Assembly (NCBI RefSeq): GCF_002093665.1
Contig: NZ_MRWE01000012.1
Coordinates: forward strand, 1-64,000
Direction of reading: 5' to 3'
Source of the DNA: Rouxiella badensis
GTDB lineage: Bacteria; Pseudomonadota; Gammaproteobacteria; Enterobacterales; Enterobacteriaceae
Length of the DNA: 64,000 nucleotides
The notes beneath the pieces are model-generated. The model did not search any database, was not told where the DNA came from, and saw only the letters and a program-made list of their open reading frames with translations. Made by a program: the position numbers and the translations under genes. This document shows positions 7,584 to 16,294 of the stretch, piece by piece. Each line of letters starts with the position of its first letter. Position 1 is the first letter of the stretch.

Positions 7584-8900
7584 ATGGACTCCACCCTCAT
7601 TTCGATTACCCCTGGTAAGGAGACGTCTTCACTCAACCGTGCCCGTCGTGCTGCCTGGGGTAGCTTCGCAGGCGCCGTTGTAGACTGGTATGACTTTCTG
7701 CTCTATGGCATCACCGCCGCCCTGGTGTTTAACCGTGAATTTTTCCCGCAGATAAGCCCGGCTATGGGAACCATTGCCGCGTTGGCGACCTTTGGCGTCG
7801 GTTTTCTGTTCCGACCGTTAGGTGGGATAATTTTCGGCCATTTTGGCGATCGTCTTGGCCGCAAACGCATGCTGATGATGACCGTGTGGATGATGGGGTT
7901 GGCCACTGCACTGATTGGTCTGTTGCCGAGCTTTAGCGTGATGGGTTGGTGGGCACCGGTGTTATTAGTGACGCTGCGCGCAATACAAGGCTTTGCCGTG
8001 GGGGGCGAATGGGGAGGCGCAGCCGTGCTTTCAGTCGAAAGCGCGCCCGAGAAGAAAAAGGCTTTCTATAGCAGTGGAGTTCAGATTGGCTATGGCGTCG
8101 GGCTTCTTCTCTCGACCGGATTGGTCTCGCTTATCAGCCATTTCACCAGCGATGAACAGTTTCTGAGCTGGGGCTGGCGTATTCCGTTCCTGTTCAGCAC
8201 GTTATTGGTGGTGGCGGCGCTGTGGGTACGTAATGGCATCGTTGAGTCCGCCGAATTTGAACAGCAGAGTCAGCATAAACCGGCCGTACAGGCTAAACGG
8301 CGTTTGCCGGTTGTGGAGGCATTGATACGCCACCCCAGCGCATTTTTAAAAATTATCGCCCTGCGCCTGAGTGAACTGCTGACAATGTATATCGTCACCA
8401 CCTTCGCGCTGAGCTACTCTACCCAGAATTTGGGTTTGCCCCGCGACCTGTTCCTGAATATAGGTTTGTTAGTTGGCGGCCTGAGCTGCCTGACCATCCC
8501 ATGCTTTGCCTGGCTGGCTGACCGCTTTGGCCGTCGGTGCATTTATATTACCGGCGCGCTAATCGGTGCTTTTAGCGCCTTCCCATTCTTTATGGCGCTG
8601 GAAGCACACTCAATTTTCTGGATCATCTTCTTCGCGATTATGCTGGCCAATGTTGCCCATGACATGGTGGTTTGCGTACAGCAGCCGATGTTTACTGAAA
8701 TGTTTGGTGCGAGCTACCGCTACAGCGGTGCAGGCGTCGGTTATCAGGTCGCCAGCGTAGTGGGTGGGGGATTTACGCCATTGATTGCTGCCGGATTGGT
8801 CACCTTTTCGGGCGGCGACTGGCACAGCGTTGCTGTCTACCTGCTGGCGGGCTGTCTGCTCTCTGCCGTCACTGCCCTGATGATGAAAGGGGCGCGCTAA
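7584..8900 (+). CDS. shiA: Shikimate transporter ShiA
   Basis: 438 residues, the same length as E. coli ShiA as I recall it and very similar throughout (opening MDSTLIS, then RARRAAWGSFAGAVVDWYDF, GGEWGGAAVLSVESAPE). It is a 12-helix MFS permease of the metabolite:H+ symporter family, with the GDRLGRKR motif between helices 2 and 3. It should import shikimate (and dehydroshikimate) with protons across the inner membrane, feeding aromatic amino acid synthesis. It has its own SD (AGGA) and flanking terminators. It sits between two FUSC paralogues, suggesting aromatic acid traffic in both directions. Confidence 0.93.
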   Translation: MDSTLISITPGKETSSLNRARRAAWGSFAGAVVDWYDFLLYGITAALVFNREFFPQISPAMGTIAALATFGVGFLFRPLGGIIFGHFGDRLGRKRMLMMTVWMMGLATALIGLLPSFSVMGWWAPVLLVTLRAIQGFAVGGEWGGAAVLSVESAPEKKKAFYSSGVQIGYGVGLLLSTGLVSLISHFTSDEQFLSWGWRIPFLFSTLLVVAALWVRNGIVESAEFEQQSQHKPAVQAKRRLPVVEALIRHPSAFLKIIALRLSELLTMYIVTTFALSYSTQNLGLPRDLFLNIGLLVGGLSCLTIPCFAWLADRFGRRCIYITGALIGAFSAFPFFMALEAHSIFWIIFFAIMLANVAHDMVVCVQQPMFTEMFGASYRYSGAGVGYQVASVVGGGFTPLIAAGLVTFSGGDWHSVAVYLLAGCLLSAVTALMMKGAR

Positions 8901-8905
8901 AGGAT

Positions 8906-8938
8906 AGCCCGTTTGAGGTATCTTAAACGGGCTTTTTG
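8906..8938 (+). terminator. Terminator after shiA
   Basis: A GCCCGTTT/AAACGGGC perfect stem with a ten-base loop is followed by five T. Confidence 0.8.
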
Positions 8939-9038
8939 CTTTGCAGTCATACCCATTTTATTAACGTTAGCGCCAGAAGGCCTATTAACGTCAGTTAATG
9001 CTGATTTTTTGTTTTATTTAGACATAATTGTGAATATC

Positions 9039-9050
9039 TTTGTTACAAAC
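9039..9050 (+). promoter_or_regulatory. Candidate operator upstream of FUSC gene 2
   Basis: Exact copy of the 12-mer tttgttacaaac found before FUSC gene 1, followed by a tataaaat block at 9078. Conservation between otherwise diverged leaders suggests a shared regulator or a retained promoter element. Confidence 0.45.
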
Positions 9051-9121
9051 AAAAGAAGATAACAAGTTTCGTGGGGGTATAAAATAATGCTTTAAAATCT
9101 ACGTGATTTGTTTAAATAGAA

Positions 9122-11173
9122 ATGAAGTGGCTAACAAAAAATGCTTTTTTGTTCTCGGTAAAAACCTGTATTGCTGCATTTTTGGCTTTATACATCGCAT
9201 TAAAACTTAATCTTGATAAACCCGCCTGGTCACTTACCTCCGTTTTTATCATCTCACAGCTTTATTCAGCTTCGACGCTCTCGAAATCGGTGTTCCGCCT
9301 CATGGGAACGCTATTGGGCGGAGCTTTTATCTTTTTTATCTATCCAATCACCGTACTCTATCCCCTGCTGTTCAGCGTGAGCGTATCGCTGTGGATTGCC
9401 TTCTGCCTCTATCTCTCGTTGCACGACCGCACGCCGAAAAGCTACGTGTTTATGCTGGCAGGATACAGCGCGGCAATCATGGGGTTTGCTGACGTCGATT
9501 CGCCGTTGGAAATCACCTATACCGTGATTTCACGTATTGAGGAGATAACGGTCGCCATCGTCTGTAGCACCCTGGTTCACATGATTATTTTCCCGGTGCG
9601 AATGAGCACGCTGCTGGAAATGAGCGTCAATAACTGGTTCGAAAGTGCCAAAAAACTCTGCAGCGAAATGCTGACACGCGTGTCGAAAGAAAAGTCGCTG
9701 GAGAACGAGCACATTATGATTCAGATGGCGAACTATCCGCTCAATGTCGAAGCGTTGATCACCCACTGTGTCTATGAAGGAGACTCGGCCCGCACGCTCA
9801 TTCGCATGGTCACGGTGCAATATCAGCATTTGTCCTACCTGATCCCGACGCTGACCGCGATTGAAAAACGGCTGATCCTGCTCAGTGAACACGGCGTTTC
9901 CTTCCCTGATTTTATCGCGGAAACCTTCAGTCATTTCCTGGTATGGGTGAACAATCCTGAGCAGTTTGGCAGCACAGACGTTTTGGTTGAAGAAATGGTT
10001 GCCTCGCAGGAGCGAATAAAAGCGCTCTATGCAAGCGGGGAGATGAACGCCGAGGAAGGGCTGCTGTTAACCGGCCTGGTCGAACGACTGCAAAACTTTA
10101 TCCGTATCGCGCACGCCTATCTGGGGGTAAAAGAGAAAGTAAACGCGCTGAACGATGAAAGAAATCCGGCCAAGTTTACGCTGTTTAAGAAACACGCCGA
10201 CAAGGGGCTGATTTTCCTGTCATCGCTGACTATTTTTATTGTGACTATGCTCTGCTGCCTGTTCTGGATAGGCACGGGATGGAAGCACGGCGGAACGGCG
10301 CCGGTGATGGCGGCTATCGCCTGCTCTTTCTTTGCGGCGCATGATAGTCCAATAGCCTCGCTTCAGGTGTTTCTAAAAGCGGTCATTATTGCCATCGCCG
10401 CTAGCCTGATTTATACGCTGGTGCTTATTCCTTGGGCGACGAGCTTTGAAGCGCTGGTTATCTGCCTTGCGCCGGGACTGCTGGCGTTGGGCATGGTGAT
10501 TGCCAAGCCCGCGAGCAATATCTTTGGCCTGATCATCGCGACACAAATCCCGAGCTTTATGGGCATGAGTCATGACTTCAGGCCCGACCCGCTCTCCATC
10601 ATCAACTCGGCGATTTCGACGGTGGTGGGGATTCTGATTGCAGTGCTGGTCACCGCGATTATTCGTAACAAGCGACCGTCATGGACCGCCAAGCGCGCAT
10701 TGCGTAAGGGTATCAAAGATCTGTTGCAGTTTACGCAGGCCGTCAAGATGAACAAATCTTCACTGCTTGGCCGTCAGCAATACGTGGCGGGGATGCTAGA
10801 CAAGGTCAATATTATTTTGCCGCGCATTAAAGTTGATCCTATTCCCAACGTGGCGCTGGGCGGCAATTTGATTACCGAGATCTGGTTGGGGGTGAGCGTA
10901 TTCGACTTCTACGCCCGACACGAAGAGTTGTTACGCAGTAACGGTATCGATACCGATGCGCTGCTGTTTGAGATTAATAACTATATCAAGCAACGTCTGA
11001 AGAACATTTATGCTGCGCCGCCGCAGTCGCTGCTGACGGAACTCAACCTGCTGCTGCTCAAGCTTGAGCCGGTGTGCCGCACGGATATGCATCTGTTTAT
11101 GCCACTGTTTTATCTCTTTAATATACGTATGTGGCTTTATTCCTCCGAGCGTTGGCCGACGCTACCCGCCTGA
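9122..11173 (+). CDS. FUSC family inner-membrane protein (AaeB/YccS-like), copy 2
   Basis: 683 residues, collinear with the protein at 5283 and clearly its paralogue; by eye about three quarters of the first 160 residues match, and blocks such as LHDRTPKSYVFMLAGYSAAI are identical. It has the same two membrane blocks separated by a cytoplasmic helical region, and the conserved PPQSLL and FYLFNIRM motifs near the C-terminus. No strong SD is visible before the ATG. Role inferred as efflux of aromatic or other weak acids from FUSC family membership; no adjacent membrane-fusion gene. The paralogues have diverged enough that the duplication is not recent. Confidence 0.8.
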   Translation: MKWLTKNAFLFSVKTCIAAFLALYIALKLNLDKPAWSLTSVFIISQLYSASTLSKSVFRLMGTLLGGAFIFFIYPITVLYPLLFSVSVSLWIAFCLYLSLHDRTPKSYVFMLAGYSAAIMGFADVDSPLEITYTVISRIEEITVAIVCSTLVHMIIFPVRMSTLLEMSVNNWFESAKKLCSEMLTRVSKEKSLENEHIMIQMANYPLNVEALITHCVYEGDSARTLIRMVTVQYQHLSYLIPTLTAIEKRLILLSEHGVSFPDFIAETFSHFLVWVNNPEQFGSTDVLVEEMVASQERIKALYASGEMNAEEGLLLTGLVERLQNFIRIAHAYLGVKEKVNALNDERNPAKFTLFKKHADKGLIFLSSLTIFIVTMLCCLFWIGTGWKHGGTAPVMAAIACSFFAAHDSPIASLQVFLKAVIIAIAASLIYTLVLIPWATSFEALVICLAPGLLALGMVIAKPASNIFGLIIATQIPSFMGMSHDFRPDPLSIINSAISTVVGILIAVLVTAIIRNKRPSWTAKRALRKGIKDLLQFTQAVKMNKSSLLGRQQYVAGMLDKVNIILPRIKVDPIPNVALGGNLITEIWLGVSVFDFYARHEELLRSNGIDTDALLFEINNYIKQRLKNIYAAPPQSLLTELNLLLLKLEPVCRTDMHLFMPLFYLFNIRMWLYSSERWPTLPA

Positions 11174-11190
11174 TCCATGTGAAAGACGCT

Positions 11191-11223
11191 GCTGCGGGCC
11201 TTGCCGAATAAACGGCCCGCAGC
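11191..11223. terminator. Hairpin between convergent genes
   Basis: A perfect ten-base GCTGCGGGCC/GGCCCGCAGC stem with a 13-base loop between the convergent FUSC gene 2 and MFS gene. It probably serves both strands, though the T runs are poor. Confidence 0.6.
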
Positions 11224-11235
11224 GCTAAAGCCCTA

Positions 11236-12663
11236 TCAGATGTTTTCGAGCTCAATGTCCTTGGTTTTAGGACCCAGCACTGAAATCACCAATACCACTA
11301 TCGCCATGCTCGCGACGATAAAAGCCAGTACGCCAATATTGCCGGTGTATTGCAAAAATAGACCGATAATAATGCTGCTGAACACCGTCGAGAGGCGGCT
11401 GAAGGAGTAACAGAAACCGACGGCCGTCACTCGAATGCGTGTCGGGAAAATCTCGGTCTGGTAAGAGTGGAAGCTGTAGGTCATCCAGGCATTGCAATAG
11501 CTAACCATGAATCCGCAAAGAATCATGCCCAACGGGCTACGCTGAAAACCAAACAGTGCTCCAAAAATAACCACGCCCAATGCGCCTGCAACCACCTGCC
11601 ATTTTATTTCGAACTTGTCGGCATACAGCGCAGAAATCAGACATCCCAGCGGGAATCCAAGGGTGATAATAATCGAATATGACAGGCTATGGGTGAAGCT
11701 GCTGCCTTGCCCGGTGAGGAGAGCGGGAAGCCAGTTGCCGAAGCCGAAGAAGCCGATAGCCTGAAATATATTGAAAATCATCAGCATGATAGTGCGTGAC
11801 CGGAACTGAGGCGTCCAAATTTCACGGAACCTGCCGCGGCGTTCAAACTGGGCTTCATCCTGTAACGTAACCAGATGGGTGACGCGCTCGACTTTGCCCA
11901 TTCCGCACTGTTTTTCAAGATTCTCAAGCACTTCCTGCGCTTTGTCCGCCTGACCCTGCTGCATCAGCCAACGCGGCGATTCAGGCAGTTTTTTGCGTAC
12001 AATCCAGATAAACAATGAAAACACCACGCTGACCAGCAATACGTAGCGCCAGCCCGTCAGGCCAAACCACATGTGGGGAACGAACCACCATGAGATGAGT
12101 GCGACGACGGGAACCGACATGAACTGGATAAAGAAAGAGAATGCGAAGGCCTTACTGCGCAGGCGTGTCGGGACCATCTCTACCAGATAGGTGTCGATGG
12201 TGACAAGCTCTATACCCAGACCGACACCGACCAGAAAGCGCAGAAAAATGATCCACTCAGCCTGATGCTGGAACACAATAAGCAGGGTAAAAAAGCTGTA
12301 CCACAGCAGGGCAAACATAAAGGTCAGGCGACGGCCAAACTTGTCGGCCAAAGGGCTGAGCAGGCTGGTGCCTATAAACAGGCCAAGGAAAGTCGAGGAA
12401 GCGAACGCGGCCTGATCGGAAATACCAAACACGCCCGCACTGCCGGTGTGAAAAATGCCTTCGGCAATTAACCCCGGGCTGATATAAGCCGTTTGGAATA
12501 GATCGTAAAGCTCAAAAAAACCACCAATGGCTAATAATATTATAAAGCGCCACAGTCCCGGTGATGAGGGCAGGGCGTCTATCCTGGTGATCAGTTCAGG
12601 GGCCGTCATGGCCGCTGGCTGATTCGATAAAGACGAAGCGTGTGCAAATTCCATAATTACCAT
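11236..12663 (-). CDS. MFS transporter, sugar-porter/AAHS-like
   Basis: 475 residues with 12 predicted membrane segments. MFS signatures are DKFGRRLTF after helix 2 and PESPRWLMQQG after helix 6, the latter typical of sugar-porter/AAHS-type MFS proteins. The N-terminal 40 residues are hydrophilic. Organic acids or sugars are possible substrates, but none can be chosen from the sequence. The start could be the first ATG or the one three codons later; neither has a strong SD. It is convergent with FUSC gene 2 and has no evident operon partner. Confidence 0.8.
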   Translation of the reverse strand: MVIMEFAHASSLSNQPAAMTAPELITRIDALPSSPGLWRFIILLAIGGFFELYDLFQTAYISPGLIAEGIFHTGSAGVFGISDQAAFASSTFLGLFIGTSLLSPLADKFGRRLTFMFALLWYSFFTLLIVFQHQAEWIIFLRFLVGVGLGIELVTIDTYLVEMVPTRLRSKAFAFSFFIQFMSVPVVALISWWFVPHMWFGLTGWRYVLLVSVVFSLFIWIVRKKLPESPRWLMQQGQADKAQEVLENLEKQCGMGKVERVTHLVTLQDEAQFERRGRFREIWTPQFRSRTIMLMIFNIFQAIGFFGFGNWLPALLTGQGSSFTHSLSYSIIITLGFPLGCLISALYADKFEIKWQVVAGALGVVIFGALFGFQRSPLGMILCGFMVSYCNAWMTYSFHSYQTEIFPTRIRVTAVGFCYSFSRLSTVFSSIIIGLFLQYTGNIGVLAFIVASMAIVVLVISVLGPKTKDIELENI

Positions 12664-12920
12664 TACCCGTTAAAAAAACCTCATCATGCTAAGTTTTTAT
12701 CACCGGATTTAAATTCGGAATAAGATTTCAAGATGTAAAAAAATAGCGGAATTCACTGATATCTTTAATCTGATAAGATTAATCGCTTCTCGCTGCTATT
12801 CCAATGCTTGCAGATATTTATCCGCATTTTGCGCAAAACTTATTCAGTAATTATTAAAATAAAGTTTATAGCCAAACAGCAGGTAATTCTGCCAAACACT
12901 ATGCCACGCCGAGTGTCTTT

Positions 12921-14237
12921 TCAGGCACGATGGCGACTGATTTTTTCCTGATTTTTACCTAATGCAAAGCTGAGTGCCGCCCAGCCGCAGGCCAGCGCGA
13001 CGCTAAATAACGTCAGTGGGCCGAGCGCCAAGCCCAGAAGACTGATTGCCTGATAGGACCATGCGCCCATTTGGTCGCCGGCGCGATACACCAGCGTGTC
13101 GATAAATACTTTGGCGTGATATTTCTCCTCTTTGCTGACCACGGTGAAGAGGATTTCGCGGCTCGGTCTGGAAAGCGCGAAGTTTATTGCCCGACGTAGA
13201 ATAGTGAACCCCACTAAAACGGCGAGAGAGGGCGCCCATCCTAGCCAAGCGAAGCCAATAATACTGACCAGCGGCAACAGCATTAGCGTATAGGGCGTGC
13301 CGAAGCGAGAGATGATTCTGCCGCTGGCGGTCAGTTGGCAGATAAGTGTGAGCACATTGATGGTCAGGTCAACGCTGGCGAAAAACGCCGTACGCTGGCT
13401 CTCATCGCTAAATGCCTGCCTGACGATGCTGGCCTGCTGAAAGTAAAGCAGCGTCGAGGTGATGGAGTAAAACAGGATATATCCGCAAATTCCCAGCAGA
13501 TAGGGGGAGCGCATTGTCTGGCTTATCCCCGTGAACAGCGGGGCCAATGCGCCTTTCCCTTGCAGAGTGTCCCGCACTTTCTCGCCTTGCGATGGGGGCT
13601 TTTTCAGTCGCTGGCCGCTGCGCGAAAGTTTTACCGCGCTGAAGACCGAAATCTGAATCAGCACTACGGAGAGTATCAACAGCATTGACGTTGAAAGATG
13701 ACGAGCGAGCAGGGCGGTTATCGAGGAGCCAGCAATTGCGCCCACCGTGGCCGCCGCGGCGAGCAGCCCAAAGAGCCGTTTGCCGCGTCGGGTATCAAAG
13801 ACATCAACGATTAATGCCCAGAATACTGAGACGGCAAACAGGTTGAAAACCGAGACCCATATAAAAAAGAGTCGCCCTACCCAGGGATTGTTCAGTCCAC
13901 CCGGTAGTGTAAACAGTGCGGCAAACAGCAGCAGTATGGCGGCGCAGAACTGATAGCTATAGCTGATGAAACGCTCGCGCGGCAGGCATTGCGTCAATTT
14001 GTTGTAAGGCCATTGCAACAACAGCATAGTGACTAACACGGCGCTAAACAGCCACGGCAGTGAATGAGCGCCGGTCAGGGTACTTATCGTGTCGCGAATG
14101 GGTCTGATCATGTAATAGGCACCCAGCAGCGAGAAAATATACAGCCAGCCCCACAGCAGCGGGGCGATTTCCTCACGGCGAATGCGTACCACTTTGCTCA
14201 TCCTGCGGTGCAGTGAAATCATGGCAGGTTGGGTCAT
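12921..14237 (-). CDS. MFS protein related to ATP/ADP (TLC-type) translocases
   Basis: 438 residues with about 12 membrane segments. The N-terminus (EEIAPLLWGWLYIFSLLGAYYMIRPIRDTI) resembles bacterial proteins annotated as NTP/NDP exchange or ATP/ADP translocase-like (Npt/TLC superfamily). True nucleotide exchangers are typical of intracellular bacteria and plastids; free-living relatives have unknown substrates. Cytoplasmic loops carry basic runs (RSGQRLKKPPSQ). Thirty bases separate it from the Rossmann-fold gene upstream on the same strand, so it may be the last gene of the cupin-Rossmann-MFS unit. An internal ATG at residue 13, preceded by GCAGG, is a possible alternative start. Confidence 0.6.
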   Translation of the reverse strand: MTQPAMISLHRRMSKVVRIRREEIAPLLWGWLYIFSLLGAYYMIRPIRDTISTLTGAHSLPWLFSAVLVTMLLLQWPYNKLTQCLPRERFISYSYQFCAAILLLFAALFTLPGGLNNPWVGRLFFIWVSVFNLFAVSVFWALIVDVFDTRRGKRLFGLLAAAATVGAIAGSSITALLARHLSTSMLLILSVVLIQISVFSAVKLSRSGQRLKKPPSQGEKVRDTLQGKGALAPLFTGISQTMRSPYLLGICGYILFYSITSTLLYFQQASIVRQAFSDESQRTAFFASVDLTINVLTLICQLTASGRIISRFGTPYTLMLLPLVSIIGFAWLGWAPSLAVLVGFTILRRAINFALSRPSREILFTVVSKEEKYHAKVFIDTLVYRAGDQMGAWSYQAISLLGLALGPLTLFSVALACGWAALSFALGKNQEKISRHRA

Positions 14238-14267
14238 TTCAGGCGTTCTTTTTCGATGGATTCAGGC

Positions 14268-15017
14268 TCATGAATGGCCATTAGCCAGTTCGGCACGCAG
14301 ATCTTTTTCGCTCAGGGCCTGCAGGAATAGCGAGGATCCTGGCTGGAAAAGTCTGGCGCTGTCGAGATTACCGGTCACGACAGGCACGAACCCTGCCTGG
14401 GTTATGAGTGCTGATACGGCGTCAACGGCAGCCTGGCTGTCTCCGGCAAGCGGGACGGCAATCGATGGCGATTGATGGGCATCTGAAGCAAGGGTGCTGG
14501 CCGCAATCGAGTTGAAGGCTCTGACTACCTGAGCTCCCGGCAGGAACTGCGCAGTGGCACGTCCACTGCCTATCTTCAGCGCTGTCTCGGCTGTTTGGCC
14601 GTCACGGCCGGGATAAGGGTTGCCGACATCGAGCACGATTTTATTTTTCAATGCGCCTCCGAGGGTTTTCCCAAGGCCTGGCAGGGCGCCGTAGGGCACC
14701 GCCATCACTACCACGTCACCAAACTGTGTGGCCTGTTGCACTGTTCCAACCTGCGTATCGTGCCCCAAAGAGGCCGCCAGCGGCTTGAGTTCATCCGGAT
14801 GGCGTGAGGCAAACATTACCTGATAACCGGCATTGACCCACAGCTTGCCAAGCGTCGAGCCCATTTGACCCGCGCCAATAATACCGATTTTATGCACCGG
14901 CGTTGCGGCTGCCAGGGCGGTGGGGGCAGCGATAATGGCGAACGCCGCCAATAAGGGCACGGCAAAAGCGAGGCGTCCTAGTCGGTGAAACTTGTCTGAT
15001 ATTCCCCTTAAAAACAT
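14268..15017 (-). CDS. Exported Rossmann-fold protein, F420-reductase-like
   Basis: 249 residues. A hydrophobic N-terminal signal with an ATALAA-type processing region (about 14-38, LAFAVPLLAAFAIIAAPTALAA) precedes a dinucleotide-binding fold: KIGIIGAGQMGSTLGKLW (GxGxxG near residue 48) and FASRHP after the second strand, which suggests NADP. The family (NADPH-dependent F420 reductase-like, PF03807) is normally cytoplasmic, so a signal peptide is odd. It would need a cofactor outside the cytoplasm, or the segment is a membrane anchor. An AAGGAT SD supports this start. The upstream cupin gene ends 76 bases before and also carries an export signal. Confidence 0.7.
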   Translation of the reverse strand: MFLRGISDKFHRLGRLAFAVPLLAAFAIIAAPTALAAATPVHKIGIIGAGQMGSTLGKLWVNAGYQVMFASRHPDELKPLAASLGHDTQVGTVQQATQFGDVVVMAVPYGALPGLGKTLGGALKNKIVLDVGNPYPGRDGQTAETALKIGSGRATAQFLPGAQVVRAFNSIAASTLASDAHQSPSIAVPLAGDSQAAVDAVSALITQAGFVPVVTGNLDSARLFQPGSSLFLQALSEKDLRAELANGHS

Positions 15018-15093
15018 GATTTTATCCTTAATCTTCCGTCGCGACAGTGAATGGTATCGATTCCATTTGTGCTTTTTAATATCTGGCTATGGG

Positions 15094-15711
15094 CTAGGTT
15101 TGCTGCCAAAGCTGTTTGAACCCTCCTTGGGAACCCGTTACCGGGTCGGTCACGGGTATCGCGACCTGTGAAATATTGCGCCGTGCCTCTGGCAATTTGT
15201 GTATATCGTCGTGATACAGATCAGGACTTAGTCCCTGTGGATACGCGCCAAGCACCTCAAAGTCTGCACTTGCCGAGAGCTGCTTATGGCCCACGCCTGC
15301 GGGGATCAGAATAACATCGCCTTTTTGCAGCGTCGCCGTAGGGCCAGTCTCGCCGCCCAGCTGCACGGTTGCATTGCCGCTGCTGACGCCCAGCAGTTCA
15401 TGGGTATTGGAATGATAGTGGGTGAAAGTGAATATCTGGTAACGCCACTGTACTGGCCAACCGTTACGGGAAAAAAGATCGGTGAGGTATGCATCCGTAT
15501 TGTTAGTCCCTTTCGGGACAGCCTGCTGGTAAATCAGCAGGGGGAGACGGTCGTTAGGCACGCCGTTCACCGTTTTATTTAGCAGCAGTGAACGGATATT
15601 GATGTTCGGCCGTCTGTCTTGTGCATACCCCGTCAGCGGTAGGGCAGAAGCCACTAACAGAAGCTGACAGAAGTCTCTGCGAGAGAATTGTCGGGGACTT
15701 AATATCTTCAT
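15094..15711 (-). CDS. Cupin-domain protein with Tat-type signal
   Basis: 205 residues. The N-terminus has a twin-arginine motif (FSRRDFCQLLL, residues about 9-19) and a hydrophobic stretch ending near GYAQ, pointing to Tat export of a folded, metal-loaded protein. The single cupin barrel spans about 90-165, with candidate metal ligands in HYHSNTHE and a second-motif His in GVGHKQ. It resembles YjlB-type cupins of unknown activity. AGGAG precedes the ATG. It heads a probable operon with the exported Rossmann-fold protein and perhaps the TLC-like transporter. An exported cupin next to an exported dehydrogenase-like protein hints at a periplasmic small-molecule conversion, which is inference. 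Confidence 0.75.
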   Translation of the reverse strand: MKILSPRQFSRRDFCQLLLVASALPLTGYAQDRRPNINIRSLLLNKTVNGVPNDRLPLLIYQQAVPKGTNNTDAYLTDLFSRNGWPVQWRYQIFTFTHYHSNTHELLGVSSGNATVQLGGETGPTATLQKGDVILIPAGVGHKQLSASADFEVLGAYPQGLSPDLYHDDIHKLPEARRNISQVAIPVTDPVTGSQGGFKQLWQQT

Positions 15712-15915
15712 GGCGCGCTCCTGTGCTTTGGTTAAATCATTGCCGAGGAAGGCTTTTTGAACGCAGGCAGCCCGGACCGAAGGCCACAGGATGTCGCGAA
15801 CTCACCGTTAAAATATGTGAGTCAGATCGCAATTTTGTCAAGGCAATGGGGGAAATGAAAATGTGGAAGAGTGTGACAAAGGAGGATAAAACAGCCCCGA
15901 AGGGCAGTTATAGGG

Positions 15916-16188
15916 TTAGAAATCACCCGCTGGTTCCGGATTATCAATAGCCTTGAGAGAAAGGGGCAAATGATAATTTGGCTGACTTGAGAAGAAGGCC
16001 TGCAGGGCAACGCGCTTGCTTCGGTCAATGGAAATCTCTTGCACTGTCTTACGGAAAATACTGTAACGACCACAGCTGGTGCAGGTGACGTTGAGCACTT
16101 TTTCGGTCAGATTAAGTGAAGTCTTGGTCTTGATTGTACTTTGGCATAATGGACACTCGTCAGGAGTGTGAACAGCGGTGGAACTCAT
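15916..16188 (-). CDS. Small zinc-ribbon protein
   Basis: 90 residues from the ATG at 16188, which has a GGAGG SD just upstream; the frame is open further upstream but lacks an SD. Two Cys pairs (CPLC and CTSC), about 28 residues apart, form a likely zinc ribbon in the first half. The second half is a basic/helical segment with no known domain. Not recognised by name. It lies downstream of the P-loop kinase gene on the same strand (106 bases between them), so the two may be co-transcribed. Confidence 0.6.
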   Translation of the reverse strand: MSSTAVHTPDECPLCQSTIKTKTSLNLTEKVLNVTCTSCGRYSIFRKTVQEISIDRSKRVALQAFFSSQPNYHLPLSLKAIDNPEPAGDF

Positions 16189-16294
16189 AAAACCTCCGGT
16201 TTTATTTGGGCCAGCGAGCAGTATAGCGCAAAAAGCGGTCAAGCCCTTAGCGCTAATTGAGTAAAAGGCTACCAATTTTGATTTAAGCCCAATT

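Noticed and set aside
15822-16073. 83-codon minus-strand frame beside the zinc-ribbon gene
   Set aside because: Overlaps it in another frame, without an SD; the zinc-ribbon frame has GGAGG and Cys motifs.
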